Shown one piece after another: positions 50,188-59,491 of a DNA stretch of 64,000 nt. Within the stretch, counting starts at the first letter, position 1; every line of letters starts with the position of its first letter. The stretch is from contig NZ_JACRTE010000002.1 of assembly GCF_014385105.1 (NCBI RefSeq), positions 186,001 to 250,000 of the forward strand, written 5' to 3'. The notes under the pieces were generated by a model. It made no database searches. It was given only the letters and a program-made list of their open reading frames with translations, and had not been told where the DNA came from. This DNA is from Qingrenia yutianensis (GTDB lineage: Bacteria > Bacillota > Clostridia > UMGS1810). The position numbers and the translations under genes were made by a program.

Positions 50188-51933
50188 TTACTTCTTTAAA
50201 CTTTCAACGGTTTTCTCGTCGGGTGTAACTACCGCGGTTTTGTTATTCACATAAATAACCATACCGGGTTTCGCGCCCGACGGTTTTTTTACGTTTTTAA
50301 CCGCCGTGTAGTCCACGCTCACGTTCGCGCTGTTTCTGCCCTTGCTGTAATAAGCGGCAATCATTGCCGCTTCAAAAATTGTGCGTTCGGGAATGTTTTC
50401 GTCACCGCCTGTTTTAATAACCGCGTGCGAACCGTGAATGGTTTTTGTGTGAAGCCAAATATCGGTCGAACGCGCAAGCTTGAGCGTCACATAGTCGTTT
50501 TGCTTGTTGTTTTTTCCGACAAAAATTTCATATCCGTCACTGCTTACAAATTCCATAGGCTTTATCTGTGCCTGTTTCTTTTTTCCTTTTATATTGCGCT
50601 TTTTAAGGTATCCCTGCTCGACAAGTTCTTCTTTAATCTGCGCGATTTCCTCTTTTGTTTCAACGTTTTCCATATTGAGCAAAACCGTTTCGAGATAGTC
50701 GATTTCCGCCTCGTTGAGTTTTTTCTGAACAAGCGTTTCCGCCTCGGCGGTTTTCTCCTTGTTGTATTTTTTATAATATTTCTGCGCGTTCTGCGACGGT
50801 GTGAGCGTTTCATCAAGCGCGATTTCAATTATTTTTCCGCCGTCGTAAAAATTCTCCAAAACCGCTTTTTTATCGCCCTTGTTTATGCGGTAAATGTTCG
50901 CGGTGATAAGGTCGCCTTTAACCTTGTTAAGCTCTCTTTTTTTGCATTTTTCAAGCGTTTCGCACTCAAGCTGAAGTTTTTTTCTGCACCTTGCAAGATT
51001 GTTTGAAATCACCTTGGTAATATCTGCGGTTTTCTGCTTTACGCTCTCTTTTGCCGCCTTTTTCTCATAAAAACTTTCCAGCGCAAGGCTCATCGACTCA
51101 AAATATTCTTTTTCCGCCATTTCGCCGTACTGGTTTATGCCGAGCGCCGAAAATTCAAGCATTTTTCCGCTTTGCGCGTCGGTCAGCACAACGGGCGAAA
51201 ATTCGCCTTTTTCAATTCTCTTAAAAGCTTTGAAAAATTCGTCCGCAACTTTTTTGTCGTTTTCATAGCTTATTTCGGTATCCGCGCCGAGTGCGCGGTA
51301 TGCGATTTCGCGTGCGGTTAAGGGACTTATTCCCATAAACGACGACATAATTTTTTTGTCGTAACCGCCCTGAATTTCGCCGATTGCGGACAGAAAATCG
51401 TTATAACCGGCCTCAAGCGGATTTTGCTTTCCCTGCGACGGCGCGTTTTCGTAGATAAGCCCGGGCATAATCTGCCTTACACGGCTCATTGTGATGTCAA
51501 CGTGAAAAATACTGTCGATAATTTTTCTGCTGCAGTCGGTGAGAATTATGTTTGAATGTTTTCCCATAATCTCGCAAATCAGCGTTTTAACCGACAAATC
51601 GCCCAGTTCGTTATAGCTTTCAACGTCAAATTCTATAATTCTTTCAAAGTCAACCTGCCTTATTCCGACGATTTTTCCTCCGCAAAGGTGCTTTCGCAAA
51701 AGCATGCAAAAAAGAGGCGGAGTATCGGGATTATCCTTTGTCACGCTGATAAAACCCACCCTCGCAAATGACGGGTGCGCGCACAAAAGCAACTTATAAC
51801 TGTCCTTAAAATTTCTTATTGACAAAACTATTTCGTCGCGTTCGGGCTGATAAACCTTTTCAACCCTTGCGCCGATAAGTTTTTTTGTAAATTCGTTTTT
51901 CAGCGCGCAAAGCACACTGCCGTCAAGCGCCAT
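50188..51933 (-). CDS. rqcH: Rqc2 homologue RqcH (NFACT protein)
   Basis: 581 residues from the ATG at 51933 (AAGGA 9 bases upstream). The NFACT-N domain starts MALDGSVLCALKNEF; a long coiled coil covers about residues 285-440; the NFACT-R domain has SSDGYEIFVGKNNKQND and STDIWLHTKTIHGSHAVIK. RqcH binds stalled 50S subunits and adds C-terminal alanine tails. Older annotations call it fibronectin-binding protein. It converges on tspO with 2 bp between the stops and no clear terminator. Confidence 0.95.
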   Translation of the reverse strand: MALDGSVLCALKNEFTKKLIGARVEKVYQPERDEIVLSIRNFKDSYKLLLCAHPSFARVGFISVTKDNPDTPPLFCMLLRKHLCGGKIVGIRQVDFERIIEFDVESYNELGDLSVKTLICEIMGKHSNIILTDCSRKIIDSIFHVDITMSRVRQIMPGLIYENAPSQGKQNPLEAGYNDFLSAIGEIQGGYDKKIMSSFMGISPLTAREIAYRALGADTEISYENDKKVADEFFKAFKRIEKGEFSPVVLTDAQSGKMLEFSALGINQYGEMAEKEYFESMSLALESFYEKKAAKESVKQKTADITKVISNNLARCRKKLQLECETLEKCKKRELNKVKGDLITANIYRINKGDKKAVLENFYDGGKIIEIALDETLTPSQNAQKYYKKYNKEKTAEAETLVQKKLNEAEIDYLETVLLNMENVETKEEIAQIKEELVEQGYLKKRNIKGKKKQAQIKPMEFVSSDGYEIFVGKNNKQNDYVTLKLARSTDIWLHTKTIHGSHAVIKTGGDENIPERTIFEAAMIAAYYSKGRNSANVSVDYTAVKNVKKPSGAKPGMVIYVNNKTAVVTPDEKTVESLKK

Positions 51934-52105
51934 ATTTCTCATTCCTTAAAAAGTTTTTTCCTTGTTTATATTAACATATTCCGCCTAAGGTTATCAAGTT
52001 TTATTGAAAATAAATAATTTTGGTGTATAAAACCCACAATTTTATACAATTCAAAAGTTTAAAATATATAAAAAATACACAAAATTTAATTTTTTTGCCG
52101 ATTTG

Positions 52106-52129
52106 AATGTATATTTTAAAAAATACATT
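52106..52129. promoter_or_regulatory. Inverted repeat at the PFOR promoter
   Basis: AATGTAT (52106-52112) and ATACATT (52123-52129) are perfect 7-bp arms with a 10-base spacer. The right arm runs into the -35 box of the PFOR promoter, a possible operator site. The factor is unknown; it does not match the Rex consensus. Confidence 0.4.
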
Positions 52130-52157
52130 TGAAAATTTTAAAAAAACGTGTTATAAT
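52129..52157 (+). promoter_or_regulatory. Sigma-A promoter of nifJ
   Basis: TTGAAA (52129-52134), 17-base spacer, TATAAT (52152-52157). The start would be near 52164, giving a 67-base leader with an 11-bp hairpin at 52182-52204 directly before AAGGAGG. Confidence 0.8.
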
Positions 52158-52230
52158 ACAAGGGTTATTAGTTGTGTAACAATATCGGTTTTAAAAACCG
52201 GTATGGCAATATTTTAAGGAGGCTTAAAAA

Positions 52231-55200
52231 ATGGCAAAGAAATTCAAAACGATGGACGGTAACTGTGCCGCCGCGCATTGCGCCTATGCGTTCACAGAAG
52301 TAGCGTCTATCTATCCTATCACTCCTTCGTCAACAATGGCAGAATATGTCGACGAATGGAGCTCGAAAGGTCAGAAAAACATTTTCGGTCAGACCGTTGA
52401 CGTTTGCGAAATGCAGTCCGAGGCAGGTGCGGCGGGCGCAGTTCACGGCTCACTCCAGGGCGGTGCGCTCACAACCACATTTACCGCTTCGCAGGGTCTT
52501 CTTCTTATGATACCGAATATGTATAAAATGGCGGGTGAATTGCTCCCCTCCGTTATCCACGTAAGCGCAAGAGCGCTCGCTGCTCACGCACTTAACATTT
52601 TCGGCGACCATCAGGACGTTATGGCTTGCCGTCAGACAGGCTATGCAATGCTCGCTTCGGGCAGTGTTCAGGAAACTATGGATTTGGCAGGTATCGCTCA
52701 CCTTGCAGCTATCAAAGGCAGAGTTCCGTTCCTCCACTTTTTCGACGGTTTCAGAACTTCGCACGAAATTCAGAAAATTGAGGTTATGGACTATGAAGAC
52801 CTCAAAAAGCTTATCGATATGGACGCTGTTAAAGCGTTTAAAGACAGAGCGCTAAACCCCGAACACCCCGTTCTCCGCGGAAGTGCGCAGAACTCGGATA
52901 TCTACTTCCAGGGCAGAGAGGTTGCTAACAAATACTACGAAAAAATTCCCGATATCGTTAACGATTATATGGGTGAAATTTCAAAAATCACAGGCAGAGA
53001 GTACAAACCCTTCAACTACTACGGCGCTCCCGACGCAACAAAAGTTATCGTTGCAATGGGTTCTGTTTGCGAAGCTATTGAAGAAACGGTTGACTACCTC
53101 AACGCTATGGGTCAGAAAGTCGGCGTTCTTAAAGTTCACCTTTACAGACCGTTCTCGGCTAAATATTTCTTTGATGTAATGCCCGAAACTGTTGAAAAAA
53201 TCGCAGTTCTCGACAGAACAAAAGAGCCCGGTTCGCTCGGCGAGCCTCTTTATCTTGACGTTTGCAACCTTTACTTCGGAAAGAAAAACGCTCCGATGAT
53301 TGTAGGCGGACGTTACGGTTTGGGTTCAAAAGACACCACACCGACACAGATTGTTGCGGTTTACGATAATCTCGACGCTAAAGAGCCTATCAACAGCTTC
53401 ACAATCGGTATCAACGACGACGTTACACATCTTTCGCTCAAACTCGGCAACAGAATTAACGCTGCTCCCGAGGGCACAACAAGATGTAAATTCTGGGGCT
53501 TCGGTTCCGACGGTACCGTTGGTGCCAACAAAGACGCAATCAAAATCATCGGCGACAACACCGACCTTTATGCACAGGCATATTTTGATTACGACTCCAA
53601 AAAGAGCGGCGGCGTAACAATGTCGCACTTGCGTTTCGGTAAAAAACCGATTAAGTCAACATACCTCCTCGACGAGGCTGACTATATCGCTTGTCATAAG
53701 CCTGCTTACATCTATCAGTATGATGTTCTCGAAGGTTTGAAACAGGGCGGAACATTCCTCCTCAACTGTGTATGGTCGGAGGACGAGCTTGATGAAAAGC
53801 TTCCTGCTCACGTTAAAAAATATATCGCTGACCACGATATTAAATTCTATACAATCAACGCTGTTGACGTTGCCGTTAAAGTAGGTCTCGGACCCACAAG
53901 AATAAATATGGTAACACAGGGCGCATTCTTCAAACTTGCAAACGTTATCCCGTTTGACGAGGCAGTTGTTCTTATTAAAGAAGCAATCAAGAAAACCTAC
54001 GGCAAAAAAGGCGACGAAATCGTAAGAATGAACTGCGACGCGGTTGACGGCGCTGTTGAGGCGCTCCACGAGGTTAAAGTTCCCGCATCGTGGAAAGACG
54101 CTAAAGAAGAAGAGGCTCACACCTCCGACGCTCCGGAATTCGTTAAAAAGATTTGCGAACCCGTTAACGCACAGAAAGGTAACAAACTTCCTGTAAGCAC
54201 ATTCCTCGGCTACGAGGACGGTACTTTCGAGCAGGGTACATCGAAATTTGAAAAACGTACCGTTGCGGTTAACGTTCCCGACTGGGATATTGCAAAATGT
54301 ATCCAGTGTAACCAGTGCTCACTCGTATGTCCGCACGCGGCTATAAGACCTGTTCTTTTGGACGACGCCGAGGCGGCTGCAGCTCCTGCCGGCTTTGAAA
54401 CAAAAGACGCTATCGGTCCTCAGCTTAAAGGACTCAAATTCCGTATTCAGGTCAGCCCCCGTGACTGCTTGGGCTGCGGTGTTTGTGCACAGGTATGTCC
54501 GGCAAAAGAGAAGGCTCTCGTTATGAAACCGCTTGATCCTATGGTTGAAAAAGAGTCTGACAACTGGGATTACGCTATGACTGTTAAGGTTAAAGACAAC
54601 CTTATGGATAAAGCATCGGTTAAAGGCTCACAGTTCGCGAAACCTTACCTTGAGTTCTCCGGCGCTTGCGCAGGCTGCGGTGAAACACCTTACATTAAGC
54701 TTATCACACAGCTCTTCGGCGACAGAATGATGATTGCAAACGCAACAGGCTGTACTTCAATTTGGGGCGGCAGCGCACCGAGTATGCCTTACTGCAAAGA
54801 CGAAAACGGCAGAGGTCCTGCTTGGGCTAACTCGCTCTTCGAGGACAACGCTGAATTCGGTATGGGTATGATTCTTGCGGTTAAGAAAGTAAGAAACACT
54901 CTTAAAGCAAGAATGGAAACGGCTATTGAAAAAGGCGTTGACTCTAAACTTGCAGACGCTTTCAAAGCTTGGATTGACGGTATGAACGACGCTGAAAAAT
55001 CGAAAGCGGCGGCTTCCGACATTAAAGAGCTTATCAAATCGGCAGATCTTACAATGCCCGAACTTAAAGAAATTTCAGACAGAACAGACTTCCTCGTTAA
55101 ACGTTCGCAGTGGGCGTTCGGCGGCGACGGCTGGGCTTACGATATTGGTTACGGCGGATTGGACCACGTTCTCGCATCGGGCGAGGACATCAACATCTTC

Positions 55201-55749
55201 GTTGTAGATACAGAAGTTTACTCCAACACCGGCGGACAGTCCTCAAAGGCTACACCGACCGCGGCTGTTGCAAAATTTGCCGCATCGGGTAAAAAAGTTA
55301 AGAAGAAAGACCTCGGTATGATTGCTACAACATACGGCTATGTATACGTCGCACAGATTGCTATCGGCTCGAATATGAACCAGGCTATCAAGGCAATCAA
55401 AGAAGCTGAAGCTTATCCCGGTCCTTCGCTTATCATTGCATACGCACCCTGTATCAACCACGGTATCAAGGTTGGTATGGCTAACACAATCCTTGAGGAG
55501 AAAAAGGCTGTTGAAACAGGTTACTGGCATTTGTGGAGATTTAACCCCGAACTCAAAGAGAAAGGCGAAAATCCGTTTATCCTTGATTCTAAAGAACCCA
55601 CAGGCGCGGTTACAGACTTTATGAACGGCGAGAACAGATACCTCCTTCTTAAGAAGGCTCATCCGGAAATCGCTGCTCAACTCTTTGAAAAGGCTGAAAA
55701 AGACCTCAAAGACAGATACGAAGTTTACAAAAGAATGGCAGATAAATAA
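52231..55749 (+). CDS. nifJ: Pyruvate:ferredoxin (flavodoxin) oxidoreductase, single-chain
   Basis: 1172 residues, the normal length of the fused homodimeric enzyme. Order: pyrimidine-binding domain (1-250), domain II, gamma domain (about 410-600), a double 4Fe-4S ferredoxin domain with Cys690/693/696/700 and Cys746/749/752/756, then the thiamine diphosphate domain (GDGWAYDIGYGGLDHVLA, VDTEVYSNTGGQSSK). The distal cluster ligands appear in SGACAGCGETPY. It splits pyruvate and CoA to acetyl-CoA and CO2, reducing ferredoxin; it is oxygen sensitive and marks an anaerobe. AAGGAGG lies 7 bases before the ATG. Confidence 0.99.
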   Translation: MAKKFKTMDGNCAAAHCAYAFTEVASIYPITPSSTMAEYVDEWSSKGQKNIFGQTVDVCEMQSEAGAAGAVHGSLQGGALTTTFTASQGLLLMIPNMYKMAGELLPSVIHVSARALAAHALNIFGDHQDVMACRQTGYAMLASGSVQETMDLAGIAHLAAIKGRVPFLHFFDGFRTSHEIQKIEVMDYEDLKKLIDMDAVKAFKDRALNPEHPVLRGSAQNSDIYFQGREVANKYYEKIPDIVNDYMGEISKITGREYKPFNYYGAPDATKVIVAMGSVCEAIEETVDYLNAMGQKVGVLKVHLYRPFSAKYFFDVMPETVEKIAVLDRTKEPGSLGEPLYLDVCNLYFGKKNAPMIVGGRYGLGSKDTTPTQIVAVYDNLDAKEPINSFTIGINDDVTHLSLKLGNRINAAPEGTTRCKFWGFGSDGTVGANKDAIKIIGDNTDLYAQAYFDYDSKKSGGVTMSHLRFGKKPIKSTYLLDEADYIACHKPAYIYQYDVLEGLKQGGTFLLNCVWSEDELDEKLPAHVKKYIADHDIKFYTINAVDVAVKVGLGPTRINMVTQGAFFKLANVIPFDEAVVLIKEAIKKTYGKKGDEIVRMNCDAVDGAVEALHEVKVPASWKDAKEEEAHTSDAPEFVKKICEPVNAQKGNKLPVSTFLGYEDGTFEQGTSKFEKRTVAVNVPDWDIAKCIQCNQCSLVCPHAAIRPVLLDDAEAAAAPAGFETKDAIGPQLKGLKFRIQVSPRDCLGCGVCAQVCPAKEKALVMKPLDPMVEKESDNWDYAMTVKVKDNLMDKASVKGSQFAKPYLEFSGACAGCGETPYIKLITQLFGDRMMIANATGCTSIWGGSAPSMPYCKDENGRGPAWANSLFEDNAEFGMGMILAVKKVRNTLKARMETAIEKGVDSKLADAFKAWIDGMNDAEKSKAAASDIKELIKSADLTMPELKEISDRTDFLVKRSQWAFGGDGWAYDIGYGGLDHVLASGEDINIFVVDTEVYSNTGGQSSKATPTAAVAKFAASGKKVKKKDLGMIATTYGYVYVAQIAIGSNMNQAIKAIKEAEAYPGPSLIIAYAPCINHGIKVGMANTILEEKKAVETGYWHLWRFNPELKEKGENPFILDSKEPTGAVTDFMNGENRYLLLKKAHPEIAAQLFEKAEKDLKDRYEVYKRMADK

Positions 55750-55751
55750 TT

Positions 55752-55822
55752 AAAATTTATCCGCTTAAATATCATAATCCCGCCCGAATTATCTCGGACG
55801 GGATTTATGATAAATTTTATTT
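55752..55822 (+). terminator. Terminator of nifJ
   Basis: Inner stem ATCCCGCCCGA (55777-55787) with TCGGACGGGAT (55794-55804), one mismatch; outer arms AAAATTTATC and GATAAATTTT extend it, followed by ATTTT. Confidence 0.88.
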
Positions 55823-55890
55823 TGCACGAATATATTTAATAAGAAGATTTTTAGTTTTATATAGTTTTTATTATGAGGTGAATTTCAATA

Positions 55891-57516
55891 ATGAGTGAAA
55901 AAAAGGCGCGCAGAAAAAATGCGAAAATCATAGTTTTGACAGTTATCGCCGTGCTTATCGCGTCGCTTTGTGCGATTGCGGGAGTATTGGCTAAAACAGA
56001 CACTGCATACGGCAAAATATATGTCAACGATTTGTGCGTCGGGAAAAAGAATACCGCTGACATCAAAACGGCACTCGAAGAAAAATACTCGCCCGAAAAC
56101 ACGAATGTGATTTTTACATACAAAAACACCGATTTTGAGGTTAACGGTGCAGATTTTGACCTAAAATACGACCTTGACAAAACAAGCGAAAACGCATATC
56201 AGGCAGGCAAAGGCAAAAATTTTATAAGCCGTGGATTTAATGCGGTAAAATATTCGCTTTTCAAAAAGGAAATTCCTGTGGAAATCACCTTTGACCAGGA
56301 AAAGCTTTACAATATTTTAAAAGAGAAAGCAACAGATGTCGAAAATCCCGTTACCGATACGGTAACCGAGCTTAAAGACGGCAATCTTGTCATTCAAAAC
56401 GGCAAAAAAGGCAACGGAGTTGACATTGATAAAATAAAAAAAGACGTTGAAAAAGTTGTTTCAAAAAACAAATTAACTGATAAAATTGAGGTGAAAATCA
56501 CCGAAATCAAACCGAAAATTCCCACTGCACAGGCGCTTTACGACGAATTTCACAAAGAGCCGAAAGATGTGGAATTTTCGCACGAAAACGGCGAAGTTCA
56601 TTTTTCAGAGCACGTCACGGGCGTAACCTTTGACGTTAACGAGGCGCAGAAAATTCTCGACCAAAACAAGCATAACATTGAGCCGTACAGCATACCGGTA
56701 GAAATCACACAGCCCGAAAAAACCACGCAGTGGTTTATCGACAACAAGCTGTCCGACACGCTCGGCAGTTTTTCCACCGTTTACAACGCGGGAAACTACG
56801 AACGCTCGCACAATATCGCGCTTGCGGCGTAGAAAATCAACGGACTTGTGCTTATGCCGGGTCAGCAGTTTTCGTTCAACGGCGTTGTCGGTCAGCGTTC
56901 GGCGCAAACCGGCTTTAAAACCGCAAAGGTTTATCAGGGCGGTGAAATTGTGGACGGCATAGGCGGAGGAATTTGCCAGGTTTCCACTACCCTTTACAAC
57001 GCGGCGCTTTACTCTGATTTAAAAATCGTTTACCGAACAAACCACTCAATGCCAGTTTCATATGTCCCGTCAGGACGCGACGCAACGGTGTCATACGGCA
57101 GTATCGACTTTAAATTTTCAAACAATCAGGGTTATCCCATAAAGCTTGGCTGCAGTGCGTCAAACGGACGCTTGACCTGTTCGGTTTACGGCATTAAACT
57201 GCAAAACAAAAAGGTGGAAATCACCACACAGACCGTCAGCACCACGCCGTTTACGGTGAAAGAAGTTGAGGACAGCACTCTCCCCGACGGCAAACGCAAG
57301 GTTAAGCAGGCAGGCAGTGAGGGCAGTGTTGTTGACACGTTCAAAACGGTTTACATTAACGGCGAAAGCCAGGGGACAAACAAAATTTCGCGCAGTAACT
57401 ACTCGGCAATAACGCAAATCGAACTTGTCGGCACAAAGAAAAACGAAATTGCCGACACACCTGCCGCGGCGGCATTCGGCGAAACCTACGTCGGCGACGA
57501 CACAATCCAGCAGTAG
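55891..57516 (+). pseudogene. VanW family protein interrupted by an in-frame TAG
   Basis: One continuous frame of 542 codons with a TAG at 56830-56832 (codon 314). Upstream: an N-terminal anchor helix (residues 14-33) and putative peptidoglycan-binding repeats (about 40-270). The VanW domain starts at AGNYERSHNIALAA just before the stop and continues KINGLVLMPGQQFSFNGVVG after it, so the stop splits the domain. GGGICQVSTTLYNAALYSDL is intact downstream. A single change (for example GAG to TAG) explains it. TAG is a normal stop elsewhere in the window, including this gene's own end. It may be a nonsense mutation, a sequencing error, or readthrough. Confidence 0.85.
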
Positions 57517-57538
57517 CAATGTAAAACAAAAGAATTTT

Positions 57539-57571
57539 AAGACTGTTTTCCTTATGAAAACAGTCTTTTTT
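57539..57571 (+). terminator. Terminator behind the VanW gene
   Basis: AAGACTGTTTTC (57539-57550), loop CTTAT, GAAAACAGTCTT (57556-57567), then TTTT. A perfect 12-bp stem. Confidence 0.93.
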
Positions 57572-57574
57572 CAT

Positions 57575-57614
57575 TTTACAAAAACTTTACAAAAGCTGAC
57601 TTTCCGATTTGACA
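57575..57614 (+). promoter_or_regulatory. Candidate PhoP box ahead of pstS
   Basis: TTTACA (57575-57580), TTTACA (57586-57591), TGACTT (57597-57602) and TTTGAC (57608-57613) recur every 11 bp with 5-base spacers, the pattern of Bacillus PhoP boxes (TTAACA-like repeats). The last repeat runs into a TTGACA -35 box (57609-57614); TAGAAT at 57630 with a short 15-base spacer may be the -10. The operon encodes a PhoP/PhoR-type pair that would act here. Confidence 0.65.
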
Positions 57615-57684
57615 ATCGCAGTTTAAAATTAGAATTGTAAAAAGGAAAAGGATAAAAAATAAAATTGTAAAGGGGTTTTACATT

Positions 57685-58536
57685 ATGAAAAGAACAAAAA
57701 AATTAGCGGCACTCATTATGTGCGCACTTCTCGCGTGCACAGCAATGACAGCTTGTCAGAACAACGGTGACAACGGCGCAGACAGTCAAGGCTCGTCAAA
57801 GATATCGGGCACGGTATCGACAGACGGTTCAACGTCAATGGAAAAAGTTATCGGCGCACTCGGCGAATCGTTTAAAGAACAGAACGCAGGCGTAACATTC
57901 ACATACAATCCCACAGGCTCCGGCTCGGGAATTACCGCAGTGTCGGAGGGCAGATGCGACATCGGACTTTCAAGCCGTGCGCTTAAAGACGACGAAAAAG
58001 CATCGGGACTTAAAGAAACAATCCTTGCATACGACGGAATTGCAATCATAGTAAATCCGCAGAGCAAGGTTGAAGATTTAACGGTTGAGCAGATTAAGAA
58101 AATCTACACCGGCGAAATTACAAACTGGAGCGAAGTCGGCGGAGCAGACGGCGAAATCGTTCTTATCGGCAGAGAAGCAGGAAGCGGTACAAGGGACGGT
58201 TTTGAAAGCATTACCGACACAAAAGACAAATGCAAATACCGTCAGGAACTTACCTCAACAGGCGACGTTATCACAACGGTGGCGCAGAACCCGAACGCAA
58301 TCGGATATGCCTCGCTCGCGTCGGTAAAAGACACTGTAAAAGCACTTAAAGTCGGCGGAGTTACACCCTCCGAAGGCACGGTAAAAGACGGCTCGTATGT
58401 TGTTCAGCGTCCGTTTGTGCTGGTTACAAAAGAAGGCACACCCTTATCCGAAACCGCACAGAAATTCTTCGATTACGCAACATCATCTTCAGCGTCTGAA
58501 ATCATCAGCAAAGCAGGAGCGGTATCGGCAAACTGA
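57685..58536 (+). CDS. pstS: Phosphate-binding lipoprotein PstS
   Basis: 283 residues with a lipoprotein signal (lipobox region MTAC). GTVSTDGSTSMEKVIGALGE and YNPTGSGSGITAV hold phosphate-binding residues; GREAGSGTRDGFE is the third binding loop. It captures phosphate outside the membrane for PstCAB. It is the first gene of the pst operon and is followed by a terminator-like hairpin, probably giving it higher expression than pstC. Confidence 0.97.
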   Translation: MKRTKKLAALIMCALLACTAMTACQNNGDNGADSQGSSKISGTVSTDGSTSMEKVIGALGESFKEQNAGVTFTYNPTGSGSGITAVSEGRCDIGLSSRALKDDEKASGLKETILAYDGIAIIVNPQSKVEDLTVEQIKKIYTGEITNWSEVGGADGEIVLIGREAGSGTRDGFESITDTKDKCKYRQELTSTGDVITTVAQNPNAIGYASLASVKDTVKALKVGGVTPSEGTVKDGSYVVQRPFVLVTKEGTPLSETAQKFFDYATSSSASEIISKAGAVSAN

Positions 58537-58543
58537 AAACCAT

Positions 58544-58568
58544 AAAGGCGGTGCAAAACCGCCTTTTT
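58544..58568 (+). terminator. Leaky terminator between pstS and pstC
   Basis: AAAGGCGGT (58544-58552), loop GCAAA, ACCGCCTTT (58558-58566), then TT. A perfect 9-bp GC-rich stem with a short T tail, right behind pstS. Partial termination here would raise PstS over the membrane components. Confidence 0.8.
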
Positions 58569-58597
58569 CAGCATTAGAGAGGATTAAGGGTTAAATT

Positions 58598-59488
58598 ATG
58601 AAAAACACACAACTTACATTCAAAAAAAAGCTTATTGACGCGGAAAACATTATCCACGCGGTGTTTTTAATACTCGGTTTAATCACCGTCGGGAGCGTGC
58701 TTCTCATCACGGTTTACCTTATAATTTCGGGCTTGCCGGCAATACTCAAAATCGGATTTTTCAAATTTATGTTCGGCAAAACCTGGGCGTCGACCGCATC
58801 AGCACCGCAGTACGGCATACTTCCGTTTATCTTAACAAGCATTTACGGCACGGGCGGAGCAATACTCATCGGCGTGCCTCTCGGCTTTTTCACAGCGGTG
58901 TATCTTGCAAAGCTTGCGCCGAAAAAGCTCAAAAACGCGGTCGAATCGGCAGTCAGCCTGCTCGCGGGTATCCCGTCGGTTGTATACGGCTTGGTGGGTA
59001 TGCTTTTTCTCGTGCCGGCAATCCGAAAAGTTTTCAATCTTCCCGACGGCTCAAGCCTTTTCGCGGCGATAATCGTGCTTGCGATAATGATTTTGCCGTC
59101 CATAATAAAAGTGTCGCTCACGGCGCTTGAGGCAGTGCCGAAAGAATATGAGGACGCATCGCTTGCACTCGGCGCGACCGATATAGAAACATATTTCAGG
59201 GTGTCCGTCCCGGCGGCAAAAAGCGGTATCGCGGCGGCGGTTGTGCTGGGCGTGGGACGTGCAATCGGCGAGGCAATGGCAGTTATGATGGTATCGGGCA
59301 ATGCGCCCAATATGCCGTCAATCTTTGAAAGCGTGCGCTTTTTGACAACCGCCGTTGCGAGCGAAATGTCCTACTCGGCAGGACTTCAAAGACAGGCGCT
59401 TTTTTCAATCGCACTGGTACTGTTTTTGTTTATAATGCTTATAAACGCGGCTTTGAATTTCCTTTTAAAGCGCGATAAGGAGAAATAA
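58598..59488 (+). CDS. pstC: Phosphate ABC transporter permease PstC
   Basis: 296 residues, six membrane helices. GIPSVVYGLVGMLFLVPAIR and the permease EAA loop (EYEDASLALGATDIETYFRV) are typical. Pairs with PstA, whose gene follows after 3 bp. Confidence 0.97.
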   Translation: MKNTQLTFKKKLIDAENIIHAVFLILGLITVGSVLLITVYLIISGLPAILKIGFFKFMFGKTWASTASAPQYGILPFILTSIYGTGGAILIGVPLGFFTAVYLAKLAPKKLKNAVESAVSLLAGIPSVVYGLVGMLFLVPAIRKVFNLPDGSSLFAAIIVLAIMILPSIIKVSLTALEAVPKEYEDASLALGATDIETYFRVSVPAAKSGIAAAVVLGVGRAIGEAMAVMMVSGNAPNMPSIFESVRFLTTAVASEMSYSAGLQRQALFSIALVLFLFIMLINAALNFLLKRDKEK

Positions 59489-59491
59489 AAT

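Noticed and set aside
52161..52182. Rex binding site near the nifJ promoter
   Set aside because: The GTTATTAGTTGTGTAAC stretch is only a poor match to the TTGTTAA-N4-TTAACAA pattern.
55891..57516. Recoding of TAG as an amino acid
   Set aside because: TAG serves as the normal stop of several genes here, including this gene itself, so a reassigned code is unlikely.
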